The notes under the pieces: generated by a model
What the model was told of the DNA's origin: nothing
Databases searched by the model: none
What the model saw: the letters and a program-made list of their open reading frames with translations, nothing else
Shown here: piece by piece, positions 20,214 through 33,887 of the stretch
Position numbering within the stretch: the stretch's first letter is position 1
Layout of the letters: the number at the start of each line of letters is the position of its first letter
Assembly: GCA_029204225.1 (NCBI GenBank)
Contig: CM055108.1
Coordinates: 3,897,547-3,961,546, forward strand
Source of the DNA: Diphasiastrum complanatum
Taxonomy: Eukaryota; Streptophyta; Lycopodiopsida; Lycopodiales; Lycopodiaceae
Reading direction: 5' to 3'
DNA: 64,000 nt
Program-made: the position numbers and the translations under genes

Positions 20214-21807
20214 TCTCCAATTCTAAGAAGATAGACCCAAGTATACCTACTGAAGTCATCAATGAAAGTTGTGTACATCTTTGCCCCACCATTGCTAGTT
20301 GTACTAGAAGAATGAATATCAAAATGCACGAGTTGAAAAACTTCTTTAGATCTAGAAGTAGATCTAGAATAAGCAAGTCTATGAGATTTGGACAAGGCAC
20401 AATGTCACAAACACTATTGTTTGCAACAAGACTTTTAGGGAGACCAAGAACATGCTCTTTATTGCCATTGCCTCCAAAGAATTGAAGTTGGGATGGCCCA
20501 ATCTCTTATGCCAAACTTCTTGGTTTGTCAATTGTTCCCTAGCCATACATCCTTCATGCTTAGAGATCACACATGCATCTAGTTTGAAAAGCTTCCCATG
20601 CCTCCTTCCTTTAGCAATCAAGGTTCCACATTTACTTATCAAACAAGCATCTCCAATTAACTCAACATCAAGCCCCTTGTCACTAACAAATGTACAATAC
20701 ATTTTCAAGATTAGCTTTCCTATTTGTTGAAAGAGAAATAGGAATTGTGCCTATGCCTTTGATGTCACATTGACCATCATTTGCAGTATAGATGATGTTG
20801 CTCTCTCCCTCATAAGACAACAAGGATGAAAAGTATTCCTTATGTCTTGCCATGTGAGATGAGGCTCCACCATCAATCCACCAAGGATCATTCCCATCTA
20901 TATGCGCAAGCAAACTTGAAGTCATAACAAGAGTTTCACAAATGCTATGCTCTTCTTCATCTATTGCTAGATTTCCTTGCCTCTCACCTTGCTCTCTTTT
21001 CTACTTATGAGGTTCATTAACAAAATGACCTTTTATCCCACAATAAAAGCACTTGAACTTTGACTTATCTTTCTTTTTAAAATAAGTAGAAGAGGAGGAG
21101 GAAGAGTGATCATCATGATCCAAGTTAACACCTTTGGACCATTTCCCTTTGTCTTTACCCTTGCCTTTGGATTTGTCTTTTGTGAAGAAAGCCTCTTCAC
21201 CTCCACCTTGCAAGGATGCACCATCAAGCCTTGATTGCAACCTATGTTCTTCAGCCAATAAGATTTCTTGCAAGTCAACCACACTTGGCAAGAATCTTTG
21301 AATGGCAAAACTTTGCACAAGGTTAGCATGTTCATCTTGCAAACCATTCAACATAACCTGGACTATTTCACCATCTTTTATGCTTTCATCAATGCACGCC
21401 AGATCATCACTTAAGGACTTAACCCTCAAGACAAATGCATGAGAACTTTCTCCCTCTCTTTGTTTACTAGAAAATATTTGCCTCGTTAGGGTCAATACCC
21501 TAGATGTGGACTTTGATTCAAAGAGCTTCTTCAAGGCATTCAGTGCCTCACTTGCACTTTGACACTCACCAACTTCCTTGAGAAGTTCATTGGTAGCATT
21601 CATTTTAATGATATGAAGAGCCCTTTTGGCCTTCTTATCAAACCTTTGTTGCTCTTGAACTATGGGTGGGGTCTCTTCAGTTCCCGAAACTATGTCCATG
21701 AGTTCATTCAACTCAAGTAAGGACTCCATCCTCACTTTCCAGGTAGAGTAGTTTGATGAACTCAACCTATCATTAGTTTCTAACATGATCCCACCATTGG
21801 AAGCCAT
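20214..21807 (-). pseudogene. Ty1-copia gag, protease and integrase N-part, broken
   Basis: Copia polyprotein, minus strand. Gag 21001-21807: LETNDRLSSSNYSTWKVRME, then SASEALNALKKLFESKS and ARIL-type helix TSRVLTLTRQIFSSK, and a zinc knuckle CFYCGIKGHFVNEP whose last cysteine is replaced. Protease 20683-20925: WWIDGGASSHMARHKEYF, with DGG in place of the catalytic DSG. GAG-pre-integrase and integrase at 20214-20708: EVWHKRLGHPNFNSLEAMAI, then FQLVHFDIH and FIDDFSRYTWVYLLR (first catalytic Asp region). The frame breaks twice and the integrase is cut off at about 20213 by a hairpin repeat. RT and RNase H are missing here. A deleted relative lies at 42960-44140. Confidence 0.85.
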
Positions 21808-22239
21808 GAATATAATGATTCTTCAACTTTTAGATTCTATTCTAATGCACCTAGCACTCACTTTTCTCTCAACAAATGATGGATAAGGAGATCTCAGAAG
21901 ATTTACGACCCTAAAACACTTCTATCTTGAACTTGGCTGGTTTCCAAGCATAGAAAGGAGGATTGAAACACATGCAATACTTTGCACACACTAAGAATGG
22001 ATTACAAACTTAAACCAACCTAAACACACTCTTTTTTAAGCTCGCAAATTTTCCAGCAAGTGACCAAATCAAGTTATGGTGTGAAGAGTTACTTGCATTC
22101 TTAGAAAATACACAAAACTAGGATGCCAAGCTTACATAGTATTGAACAAACTTGACATATGATCAACACACTAAGATATTGATTCAACCTGTAAACCCAC
22201 ATGTAAAGCACACTGCTAAAAGTTTATAAACTCCAGCAT

Positions 22240-22480
22240 TGACATGAAATTTGGGATCCAGTGACAATGAAATGCAGCTCAAGTTGTCACAAAGAATGGT
22301 GGTAGCAGTGAACCAAGTGTGATGTAGGTCGTGAAGTAACAACCTGATCCATACAACTTCTCTGAAGCTTGACATGCTACGATGTACTCTGCCTCGGTCG
22401 AAGAAAGCACAACTGATTTTTGCTTCCTTGAGTTTTATGAAATTGGTCCCCCTGCCAGATAGAAATAGAACCCGGAGGTA
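22240..22480 (-). pseudogene. Copia RNase H fragment, frameshifted
   Basis: Minus strand, several frames: a block like KQKSVVLSSTEAEY..C (about 22370-22440), then ILCDNLSCISLSLDPKFHVN (about 22240-22310). This corresponds to the DNK/DNxSAIxLxxNPxFHxRxKHI block of copia RNase H. It could be the far end of the copia element to its left after deletion, or another insertion. No LTR is recognised. Confidence 0.6.
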
Positions 22481-22564
22481 GATTTTTTGGTAGAGACTAT
22501 TCCTCCCCAATCTACTAACTACTAGCTCGACTTGTTTGCCTTTTGGTTTTGACACGAGGTTCAT

Positions 22565-22740
22565 CTTCAGCACTTCGGGTACTTCGGATTCTGTGACTTC
22601 GAATTCGGACTCTTCGAGCCTTTGGTTGCAGGGTCAAACGTCGAACACTTCGGTGTCGAGCACTTTGGCTTCAGCCTTCGGTCTTCATCGTCGACCTTCG
22701 ACCTTCGCTTCGCCTTCGGCCTTCGCTTCACTTGCGGCCT
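22565..22740. repeat. Degenerate CTTCGG/CTTCGA short tandem repeat
   Basis: Units of 6-9 bases (CTTCGG, CTTCGA, CTTCGC) run for about 170 bp with many variants. No coding meaning. Confidence 0.7.
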
Positions 22741-22814
22741 TATGCCAGGGAATGGTTGCAAGAGTTCACCATTTTCAACAGATTGATCATTGGGAAAAGG
22801 AGTAAAGTCTAGAC

Positions 22815-24152
22815 TGTTGAGTCTTTGGATGGCCAATTTCCGTGCAAACAATTCACACAAAAAAACAGTTGTGTTGTGCTTTATTGATACCATTAACGTA
22901 GAGAAAGTTGGTAAGCCATTGTAGTTCATCATTGGCAATCTTATTCTTAGAAAGTGTTTCAATATTTCCATGAAGCCATTTACCCTTTCTAATATAACTC
23001 AATGCGATATCTTTACAAAAAACGTAGCATGTTCCATTTTTGTACTTTTGTCTAAATATGCGTAAGAAGGTAGGAGTTCCATAAGTTTAGACCATTCGTC
23101 GTAGAGTTCCGAAGCGACTTCGTTCACATTAGCTTGCCTTAGAGTAATATGGTTTAGGCCTTTTTCTAATGATTTTCGTAAGAAAGAACTTTTAACAATA
23201 TCATAACATGTGCATATGACATGACTAAAATTTTTTGAAACGATTGAAAGTTAGACATTGACAGAAATGAAGGTTTTCTATATCAAATTCACAAAAAACA
23301 TCATAAGAAAAATACCATTCACATTTTACACTTGGCAGGTAAGACTAGCCGAAAGTGATCATGACAGAGTTCGTCTACAATACCAAAAAGTTTGCGTAAA
23401 GCGTGAGCATAAAAGTGCTTCACATGGATAAACTCAAAAACTCTATTACCGTAACATAAATGCAAAAAAAATTCTCCTTGTGTCGCTACTAGTGGAAATT
23501 TGGAGACAATCGGTTGCTAAAATACTAATTTGCCTTCTAACTGTCTCTTCTTTATCTTGCACATCGATTAGAATCTGTAAAAATTCAATTTCTTGACTGG
23601 TAGATCATCCTTGGTGCCACTGCTTTGTCCTTCCTTTCCTCCGAAATCTGAAAACCATTTGTTCGTTCCCGTTTCTGATCCATAAATGACTGATTTCGGA
23701 TTGTTAAGATTGAAAGAGCCAGTTCTTTTGTTCATGTTATGGAAGTATTTATCTTGGAGGGTAGAAAAGCTAGGTTGTTTTAGAAGGCGCTCTATTTCTC
23801 AGATATTTTCAGCATCTCCCAAAGGTGCAAGAAGTTTGGCAGATGAGTCTTTTGCAAGTTTGATGGAGACATCAATCATATACTGGCGGATAAAGAGAAA
23901 AGTAATATGTGATTTAACTACATCCCTAGCAGGTTTATTTAGCCACATAAGGAATGCATTCATCTGGTTTTGAAGGGAAGCACCAAGAAAGAACTTGGCA
24001 AGGTTATTCATAATGAACCAGATAGCATGGTCAAACCAAGTAATGGAAGAATTATTTTTGCATTTTTCACCACATCTACATTTGAAAAAAGATCTTTTAC
24101 AGTTCCAAATTCTGGCTTGGTGTAGGTTCATTCTATTGAAGTTCATGTCCAA
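22815..24152 (-). pseudogene. Unrecognised coding-like stretch, broken
   Basis: Several minus-strand reading pieces look protein-like rather than random. 23799-24152: WFDHAIWFIMNNLAKFFLGA, then LMWLNKPARDVVKSHITFLF and SSAKLLAPLGDAENI. 23380-23490: EFFLHLCYGNRVFEFIHVKH. About 23020-23160: LRQANVNEVASELYDEWSKL. 22820-22971: SKNKIANDELQWLTNFLYVN, an alternate reading of the ORF there. Stops lie between them. It could be a decayed host gene, with or without introns, or an unfamiliar element. I do not recognise a family, and no RT, integrase or transposase motif is visible. Confidence 0.35.
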
Positions 24153-24235
24153 GATAAGTTATACTACTTGACAACTTTAATTAGCATTTTAAATCATAGT
24201 CCAGTCTTCCCAAACAAACAATGTTTTAGCGATAG

Positions 24236-24713
24236 TGTTATGGCCATATTCGGTTAAGGACTTGGAATAGTTCTAATATGGTAGACCGGCCCTCCAGTAC
24301 TCGAGATTATTGGTCACGTCTTGATTTAATTCCATGTCAAGGCCTGTTTCTGACTAATTATCTTGAGTGGACCCAGACACTCTAATTGAGACATTTGGAT
24401 CATTGCATGTCTGTGTGATAGATATAGGCAGGAGGACTGCATGAAGAGACGAGACCTATTTATAGCTAACCTACATGGGAGTTGCATGTCTTCATGCACA
24501 GAACTCTACTCTCTATATAATGAGGTGGGGATTCGCCCGTCGACATATTGGGTTTAGGTTACCAGGTTCTCTGTTCTCCTCTTGCTTCACATGGCATGGC
24601 TTGGGGGCTAGATCCAATTTTGATCTAGGATTGGTTGGGCGGTTTGGCTCCATAGTCTCTCCTATTATGTTCTCCTATCCTCATCTTAGAGGCAATCCTT
24701 TTGGGTTCTTACA
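24236..24713 (+). mobile_element. 5' LTR of an LTR retrotransposon
   Basis: Begins TGTTATGGCC and ends GGTTCTTACA (TG..CA ends), 478 bp, followed after one base by a primer-binding site. Two TATA-like boxes (TATTTATA at about 24458 and CTCTATATAATG at about 24513) suit a U3 promoter. I do not find a matching 3' LTR to the right. Confidence 0.75.
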
Positions 24714-24714
24714 G

Positions 24715-24727
24715 TGGTATCAGAGCA
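24715..24727 (+). promoter_or_regulatory. Primer-binding site for tRNA-iMet
   Basis: TGGTATCAGAGCA is complementary to the 3' end of plant initiator-Met tRNA and lies one base after the LTR end. This is the normal start of minus-strand DNA synthesis in plant LTR retrotransposons. Confidence 0.85.
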
Positions 24728-27700
24728 AGGCTTACGAAGATTGGAGAACATGGAGAAGGGCTACCTTTCATCGAAATTTTGGATTGAATCCATGGGAATT
24801 CTCTTCCAAGGTGGATAGCAAGGTTGCAAGTGGGTGTACTATCCCAGTTTCAATTTGCATGTGTTAGAGAAAGAGTTGTATGTCATAAATTTTCACTTTA
24901 TGGTGATGAAAAAAATTCGGAAAATAGCCCAAAATCATCATTTTTGCTTCTTTTTTTTTTCATAAAGTTGGATAGTAGGTGGCTGTAAAACACCATGTAG
25001 AGCTTGTAAAGAGCTGAACCAAAGTCTTTTGAAGCTTTCCTTGAAGTTACAGCCAAGAATTCTAGCAATTGAACTTGTAGGAAGTAAAAAAAGTTCAAAA
25101 ATTAACCATTTTTGGTGATTTTTGGGGGATGGATCTCTCCAAATCCATAAGGAGATCATTCTTGAATTAATTACAGCATGATTAACATTTCTTTCTACCT
25201 TCTCAGCAAGCTATCAAACTTGTGAATTGATGGCTGGTGGCTTATGCACCATTTCCATCAAGTTTGAAGTTATTTTGACTTCTACAAATCAAGAAATCTT
25301 CGTTCTCAGCCTATACTGCATCTTAGGATCAGTATGAATGCTTCATGGAAGTCTAATTGATGGTTTAAGACTATTGGTAGCATCAATTTTGAGCTTGGAG
25401 AGGTGTTTGCACGTTTTTGCATGATTTCTTCTTGTGGAAGTGCGCCCTACTACAGATTTCTGGCAGCTCTGATCTCGCACGTGTGAAGCTTAGGTGGCAC
25501 GCTGAAAAGCAGTTACTTGTCTGATAAGTAGTTCTAATCGATGTTGATCAATAGAAATCAGTCAAGTGAACACTTGTGCAAGATACTCGTTAAATTTGAA
25601 TTAAAATCATCACACAATATGAAATGACCAGATTGGATGAGTGGCAATAATATTTTTTATCTAGTTAGTAAATCTGACAAGATACGGTTCAAGAATTACT
25701 GAAATCCTATTGGTGGGATTTCCATTCATGTAATTTCATATTCTATGTTTGGATATGTTTTGTCAATATTAACGGAGTAATGCCAAACCAGTCAATAAAA
25801 AGAAAAAACAGCCCAACTTTATTGGAAATTTGTAATAATAGGAATTACATAACGGATTTCATTTTCAGTAAAATCCTATGGTGAATTACATTCAACCCAG
25901 GTATAGGACATAAATGAAATTGTTTTGGACTTTTTCCTATAGTAATTAATTTTTTTAAAACATTTACTAATGTCGTTACGTCTTCTTGGTACCTTAGCTG
26001 AAATAGATTTTCAGAGAACTGAAAATTCTGAGGAGGGAAGAAGAGTGGACCTCTGAGGTAGTAAGTGTGATCGGGAAATGTATTTCGCAGTTAGGATTTT
26101 GGTAATCCCTAAAAATAATTGCCTGATACTAGTTATTAGTTTCTTGGTTAGAATTCATTCAGATGAATTTGTAACTGATATCTTTGTAACCATTGAGTAA
26201 TCTGCAATTTTGGATGTCAATTGTGAGGTTTAGAAGTGGAATCTGATACGTGGATTACATTGGATCTGCTAGTTGACATAAGCTTGTCCCTAGGTTTGAT
26301 GCATCAGTAAGGGTTTGAAGCTTATCATTAACCCGAAAGGATCAGGATGATGTAATATTGAACCATGTTAATTCTTCTGTCTAAGTCACATAATCAGATG
26401 TGGATTTCGGGTATCCATCTGATAGGCATGCTAGTCATCCAAATAAATGGATTCTCCAGTGTTTGGGAACAAGAGATAATTTCCTATAGTGATTGTAGGA
26501 CAACTAGATGATCAATGGATCTCTAGAATATCAGATAAGGCGGTTAAGGGTTTTCTGGAAGGAAAAGCTGATGGTATGGGACATCAGTAATTTTGGAAAG
26601 AAAATTCTAGAACTGTAAAGATCTGATGATCAATGGTATGTTTTAGTACCTAGTCGCAATATGGGAAAAATAAAATTGTTTGATCAAATGTGGGATATTT
26701 TGGGAGATTTTGAGGTCTAATCTAGATCCGAAAGTGGTATCTCACTATTTACAAAATCAGAGGCCCTTAGATCTATTTCTTGCTTTCTTGATTAATCCTT
26801 GACTTCTTAGTGATTTCTCGAATAAAGGACATCCCACTAATTCATATGATTCTTTTCAGTATGAAGTTATTCTTTTGAAAGACTGTTTTGTCATATAAAT
26901 TACTACTTGTGCGAATAGACTTAGAATTCACATAAATTCTAAGGTTAACATGTTTCAATCTCTTAAACCATAGAATATCTCTCTTGCATAAATGGATTTC
27001 GATGGAATAGTAGTTTTCATCACTCAGATTGAAAATATTTGAAGGAGAAGTCCTGTTTGTAATGAGGTGGATCTTTTAGTAGAAGCACTTATTACTGACT
27101 TTTCTTGGATTTAGATATTTTCATACATCATCTTTCTAGCTAACTTTTATTGAAATTTATAATTTCTTTAAAAGGAGGGGTGAAGTGGTGGAATAAAATT
27201 CTATTCGGGAATCTGTTGGTTGCATAGCTTTCGGAAGAGAACCAGCTAGGGTATAGAAATGAGATTGGATTTGAAAGGAATTTCGGATAGATTCAGAGTA
27301 AGATGCCTAATTGGAACTTTTCGAATAAGAGAAATTCTCTAGGGATTATATGGACAATCTGGATCTAGAGCAGGTTTGAAAGTTGAATCATTATCTATAA
27401 GTAGTAGAATGAAAGGTCAAAGGTTACTAGTTCCATTTTGATTGGAATAGAAGTAAGTTTGATCAGGATATAAGTTTGAGAGTTCTATATTGGATCAACC
27501 TAATCTTAGTCTAAGTACTAGGATCAGAGAGGGGTTAATCAGGTGTGAGAAATTATGTAATTAGAGGTAAGTGGGATTGGAAAACTGTTGAGAGGGAATT
27601 TTATTCGTCTCGGAGATTTTTCGGATATGTTATTTACTCATGGAAAATAGAAAATATTTTGTAGCTGAGTTACAAGATCTCAGTGAGATATGTGAGTAAC

Positions 27701-28393
27701 ATATGTGGGTTTTGGAGGAATCTGCCAGATAAGAATGTTGTACTGGGTCATAGTGAGATTATTCTCATATGTGCATGATTCATTTTGTATGAATCTACTG
27801 TGTAATCCTAGTTACTAAGGTTATCCGGTGCACTTAACCTAGTCGGTGAACATAAACATATGATCAAATATTGTTTTGACAGATACTTGTAGAGTTAACA
27901 AATCTTTGTATGATAGATTTATGGATTAACTTATAAATGATTTGGGTAAGGATCTAAATGTGGTGTCATACTAGTATACTTGAATTCTTCACCTAGACAT
28001 TTGAGATTTTTGAATCATTGGCGATTAACTTGAGTAATTGATTACTCCAGGATAAAGTTAATTGGTAAAATGATCAGTGTGATGTGGATTCACCAAAAAT
28101 TGATGATTTTTGAATTATATTGCTTGTAAGATGCATGATTAGTGAATCATTTTAGTTCATCAGTTAAAAATTGTGTGCATTGGATGTACAGTATTCTTAG
28201 GATAGAGTATTCCTTAGTTAAGGAATAGAATCAGCTCATTAATGATTGTATCCCAAAGAGCTCAAATGGATAACGAATCATAATGAATCCAAGAATAACA
28301 ACTGAATTGATATTCAGCAGGACTTTGGATATCTAGATGTGATTCTGGATTGTAATCTAAAGTTTTGTAGTTGAAGATGATGGTCATTTTTTC
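24728..28393 (+). mobile_element. Interior of the LTR element, no ORFs left
   Basis: 3.6 kb of AT-rich sequence after the primer site with stops in all frames and no gag, protease, RT or integrase motif that I can see. It is either a very old element or a large non-autonomous (LARD-like) one. Its right edge coincides with the abrupt end of the aspartic-protease reading frame at 28394. No 3' LTR or polypurine tract was found. Confidence 0.45.
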
Positions 28394-29479
28394 TCAAATG
28401 GCTTGTAAAAATGCCTTTCTTACGTGATGATACACAATAGCCGTGATATATGTAAAAGTATGTCTGACTTCAAAGCTGGCAGCTCTCGCATAGGAAGGAA
28501 TTTTTATTCTCATAGTTCCATTGATGGTAATTGCTTCCAAGTTCACAAAGTAAGATGACAGAATTGGTCCGCCCTTAAGTAAAGGGGTTGTTTTCACTCC
28601 AGCGCTCTCGCTAAAGTTAGCAGCAATCCCCATGATGAAAGGGCTTGTTATTCTAGGGTCCGTGCCATACGACACCAAACAATAGGAGAAGATGTTGGCA
28701 ATGTTATGTTTAGTGAGTTGAGAAGGTAAAGAAATGGCACTTGGGCCAAGACCAACATAGCCTCCAACACCGAGAAGGGGATGAGCAGATTTGAGTGCAC
28801 AACCCATCAAGAATTCAGTGAACTGTTGAGGCATTTTATCTAAGCCAGTCAGGGTGAGAGTTTTAGTAACGAAGCTACTAGATAAAGTCATGTTATACTC
28901 TCCCTTGTAACTAAATCCACACGTATCATAATTGCATAATCTATTCTCAACATTGAGTGCCTGACATTGTGGAGATTTGCAAGGAGTTGTGCTATAGCTT
29001 GAAGAGTTTTTGGGATTCAAAAACGGCACAATCGGACCCAATATGTTATGAGCACATGGAATCCAAACTAGATCACTAGATGTATCCATGACAGTAACAA
29101 ATTGTTGGCTTGGAGTTCCTAGCTCCACCAGCATGAAATAAGCAAGAAAGTATGGATGGGCTCCTACCTGTGCTATAGCGTCATTTTCTCCAACAGTTGT
29201 CGCATTTCTACTAGCAATGTAATGATATCTTTCATTGTTTACTGCCACCTCCTCGTTCGTTGTCACATATGCATTGTCTAGAGGGTGTCGAAGTCCAAAG
29301 ATGGCAACTAGTGAAGGATGATGGCGTCTAAGCACTTCAAACTTCATACTACGAGAGGAAGGATCAAGATTGGTGTTACTGGTAGCTGGTGTTGCATGTA
29401 TGAGGCTTGCAACAGTGATCATGGCAATCCAAGTGAGATGGGACAAAAAGCATGTGAGGTGAGACTTGGTGCTTGCCAT
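28394..29479 (-). pseudogene. Pepsin-family (A1) plant aspartic protease, C-terminally truncated, second active site lost
   Basis: Atypical/nepenthesin-like secreted aspartic protease, 361 residues from the ATG at 29479. I chose this start because the frame upstream is only (TC)n-encoded Leu-Ser. A hydrophobic N-terminus (about 10-30) suggests a signal peptide. Residues 118-142 carry LVELGTPSQQFVTVMDTSSD and LVWIPC, where the catalytic Asp132 is kept but DTG is DTS. The flap-side Cys-rich region (CKSPQCQALNVENRLCNYDT) and MGCAL..LGVGGYVGLG are typical. At about 336 the second motif DSGTTFTYL reads EVRHTFTYI, so the second Asp and Gly are lost. The frame stops after VRKAFLQAI, about 100 residues short. 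It would be catalytically dead. The right boundary abuts a mobile element. Confidence 0.85.
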
Positions 29480-29483
29480 AGCT

Positions 29484-30976
<1,493 letters not shown>

Positions 30977-31051
<75 letters not shown>
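30977..31051. repeat. (GA)n microsatellite
   Basis: About 37 GA units. Confidence 0.97.
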
Positions 31052-31053
<2 letters not shown>

Positions 31054-31376
31054 TGGGCCACTGTATGATGTGATCATTCAACTTAATTTCTCATGTAAAA
31101 CAAATTGTATGGTCTATGTGATAATGCAAGTACCAAATTGTGTAGTCTATATGGCAATTCAGGTATCAAACCATCATTGTCATAAAAAATATCCACCTTT
31201 AAGATATCAAATCATAATTTTGTGAAATACATTACATGTTTAATAGGTTGAAAAGTTCAAATTATGAGATAGAAAAGGTATTTTGACACATTTGAGATCC
31301 AAATTTTGAGTTAAAACATTATTCAAAGCATATTTTTTGTAGTCTCCACACAGAACATGCCGACATGATAAGTCAA

Positions 31377-31650
31377 ATAGCTAAGAAAAAAAAAATTACA
31401 GCCTTAAAAAATACCACACCGGCATTTTAAGTGTAAAAGATTTTTTTTTTTTTGGCTGAAAAAATTGGCACACGTCAAATAGCTAGGAAAAAAAAATTAC
31501 AGCCTTCAAAAATAGCACATCGGCATTTTAAGTATAAAAGAATAATTTTTTTATTTGGCTAAATCACTTGGCAAGCCGTGATTCAGCCAAAAAAAAAAAA
31601 GTTCTTTTTTTAGCATGTCGGCGAGGCATGTTTGGAGACTAAAATTTTTC
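31377..31650. repeat. Two-copy tandem repeat (about 101 bp) and CACTTGGCA palindrome remnant
   Basis: AATAGCTAAGAAAAAAAAAA and AATAGCTAGGAAAAAAAAA start at about 31377 and 31478; both continue into ATTACAGCCTT, A(C/A)ACCGGCATTTTAAG-like sequence and TTTTTGGCT(G/A)AA. The unit is followed by AATCACTTGGCAAGCCGTGATTCAGCCAAAAA (about 31560-31595, split here as CACTTGGCAAGCC and GATTCAGCC). This is related to the perfect hairpin at 39295. Confidence 0.6.
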
Positions 31651-32741
31651 TTTAACGTCAACATTTTCTTATTTTGGCATAGCCAAAGATTGCCCCGAAT
31701 TTGGCCCTACGGTACCCAAATGGCGAATGTAGCCCATCACAAGGTCACCTGCACTCTGCTCGATATAATGGTGATAAAAACAACTTGAAACACGTTTCTC
31801 CCTACTCTGTGACGTAGCTCTGTCCACTGGCTCTGAGCAGCCAGTTTCAAGAGTCATTTTGGCCCAAGGATGGCCAAAAAAGGTGCCCTCTAGCTATAGT
31901 TAGTCTCAAAACCATTTTGCCTTGCAAAAATGAACTGCAACTTCACAAAGAAATTTCTTAATGAAGAAATGCCCTTTTAGAACTTCCCAGATTCACATTT
32001 CAATTTGAAAATTTTTAATGAAAAAGAAAGTGTGCATGTCCTTTCAGTGCCCTTCGGGTCCACATCAAGTTCATCCAACGATTGATCTCCAATCCACGGT
32101 CCACACCTTATCATGGAGACTCAATCTCCATCAGCTATCAACCAGATTCTCTATCTGACGGCTCTTGGCAAACTCAGGCAATAACACTTCCTCCGTATGC
32201 TAAACACCTCCAGTCGCTTAGGTCTGACCTAGCTGGCAGCACGACCTTCCTTGCGACACTCCTTCTCTCTCCTCTTCTTCAAGCTTCCCAGCTATGGCTT
32301 CTCTAGGTTTTTGGCTGCCCTCAAAAAAATTGATCCAGCGCTCTTCCTAGCACGTGGCCCCCCACGGCTATTTGACAGATTGTTAATTATAGCATCCAAA
32401 AAGGTCTTCAATTGTGAAAGATCCAAACTTTTTCCCTTATAAACTCTAGATGTCCTATTTGTCCATAGCTGAGGAGAGAGACAATTGCTCCTCTCTTGCT
32501 TCTTGGTTGTCCCTGACAATTTGCCACAAGTTTGGTCCTTGCTGTAAGATATTGGGTAGCAATTTACAATGCCCACTTTTGTCTAGCAGAGAGAAAGATC
32601 CATAGCTTTACCTTTTCTGTCAACTAGCCGCTTTTTGCCAATTCCCAGAATTGTTTCTTTCTACTCCCACTGTAAATGGATGTCAAAATCCTCTCATGAA
32701 TGAGAAATCTTTGCCCTGCTTTTCTTTACGATCTGCTTCGT
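31651..32741. other. Intergenic, no gene seen
   Basis: ORFs here (31669-31857, 32082-32306, 32292-32576) show no motif. The last part may be interior of the LTR element at 32742-33887. Confidence 0.45.
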
Positions 32742-33887
32742 TCAGCAATCACCAACAATCACCGAACTATTGAGAGAGTTCTGGCCAACTTTCAGTAAAA
32801 GCCATTTGAAGCCGGTCTTGAGCAATTTCTCTGTGAATTCTCCCCAGAATCCACCTACGACGATCGTTTTGATCTTCCCCAAAGCTCCGATCGAAGGAAA
32901 TTTGTTGTCTCCAGCCATCCGGATTGCCGATACCCCGTATGGATTCCTCTCTCCTAAGACGCTCTGAGTGCTATTTCTCTTGATGAAAGACTCTAGCCCA
33001 TAGCTCCAGAGGATCGTACATGACTGCATCACCCTGACACTCTAATACCAAGTTGAAATTCCAATAGAACCTAGTGTAGTATGCAAATCACATTACACAA
33101 TCACCATAGCCACTCCTCACAAGCTCTCAAAGATGGCACAACAAAAGTTATTAGATTACAAAGAAACACTGTACATATAGAGTATTCACAAACTGCATGA
33201 AAAGGCCAGTGTCCTAAAACTGGCCTACCACCTGTCAAACTAAGGTCAGCGGGCCCAGTATGGCCAAATTCGACCGACAACTTGGGACATGCCCCCAAGT
33301 ATAGCAAGTACCGTAAATAACTATGTACACTGCCGTCTTTTAAGTTCTCTTCTAATGCTACCTAGCAACCCTGCGAGAAACCACATAATAACCGCATGAT
33401 CGGGAGTTAGGGCTGCATTGCATTCGGATCTCAAGTGTTTGACATGTTTTCTATAGTCCTTGACCCTTCTCTTTTTCCCATCGTCACTGTGTTCAACAGG
33501 AGAAACGGATCTTCCAAGAACTTTCTTGGTTTAAAGCGTGTGATGAGATGAGAGCGCTTTAACCGCTTCCCAAGTGGTTTTTTCTTCTTCCGATAGGTTG
33601 AAGAACCAATCTTGTGCTACTGCTACAAGAGACATCGGGAACATAATCAATTTCTCTGTCGGCGTCCGTTTGTCGTAATTTCGCATGCTTGCTCGTAGAT
33701 GTGTTCCTACGTATGGCTACTCGGCTAACCCAAGTAGCCGGCTATGGGATCAGTGCCCGATCAATATATCCTAACGAGTCACGTCCCGATCACAACTATA
33801 TACAGTAAACCAAATAACCTCTACAATAATTACATCATCACATTTAGAGCTTATATTAATGAATTAGTTCAAAATTGATTTCTAACT
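32742..33887 (-). mobile_element. LTR plus leader of a retrotransposon, copy 1
   Basis: Minus-strand LTR from about 33887 (GTTAGAAATC) to about 33054 (ending TTTCA), then TTGGTATTAGAGTG (33051-33038), a decayed tRNA-iMet primer site, then a leader or gag start that is open at 32742-33032 (SVLGERNPYGVSAIRMAG, then TIVVGGFWGEF). The same order with the same words recurs at 44843-45507, where the LTR has lost about 570 bp. Both lie on the minus strand. No pol follows, so both are fragments. Confidence 0.65.
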
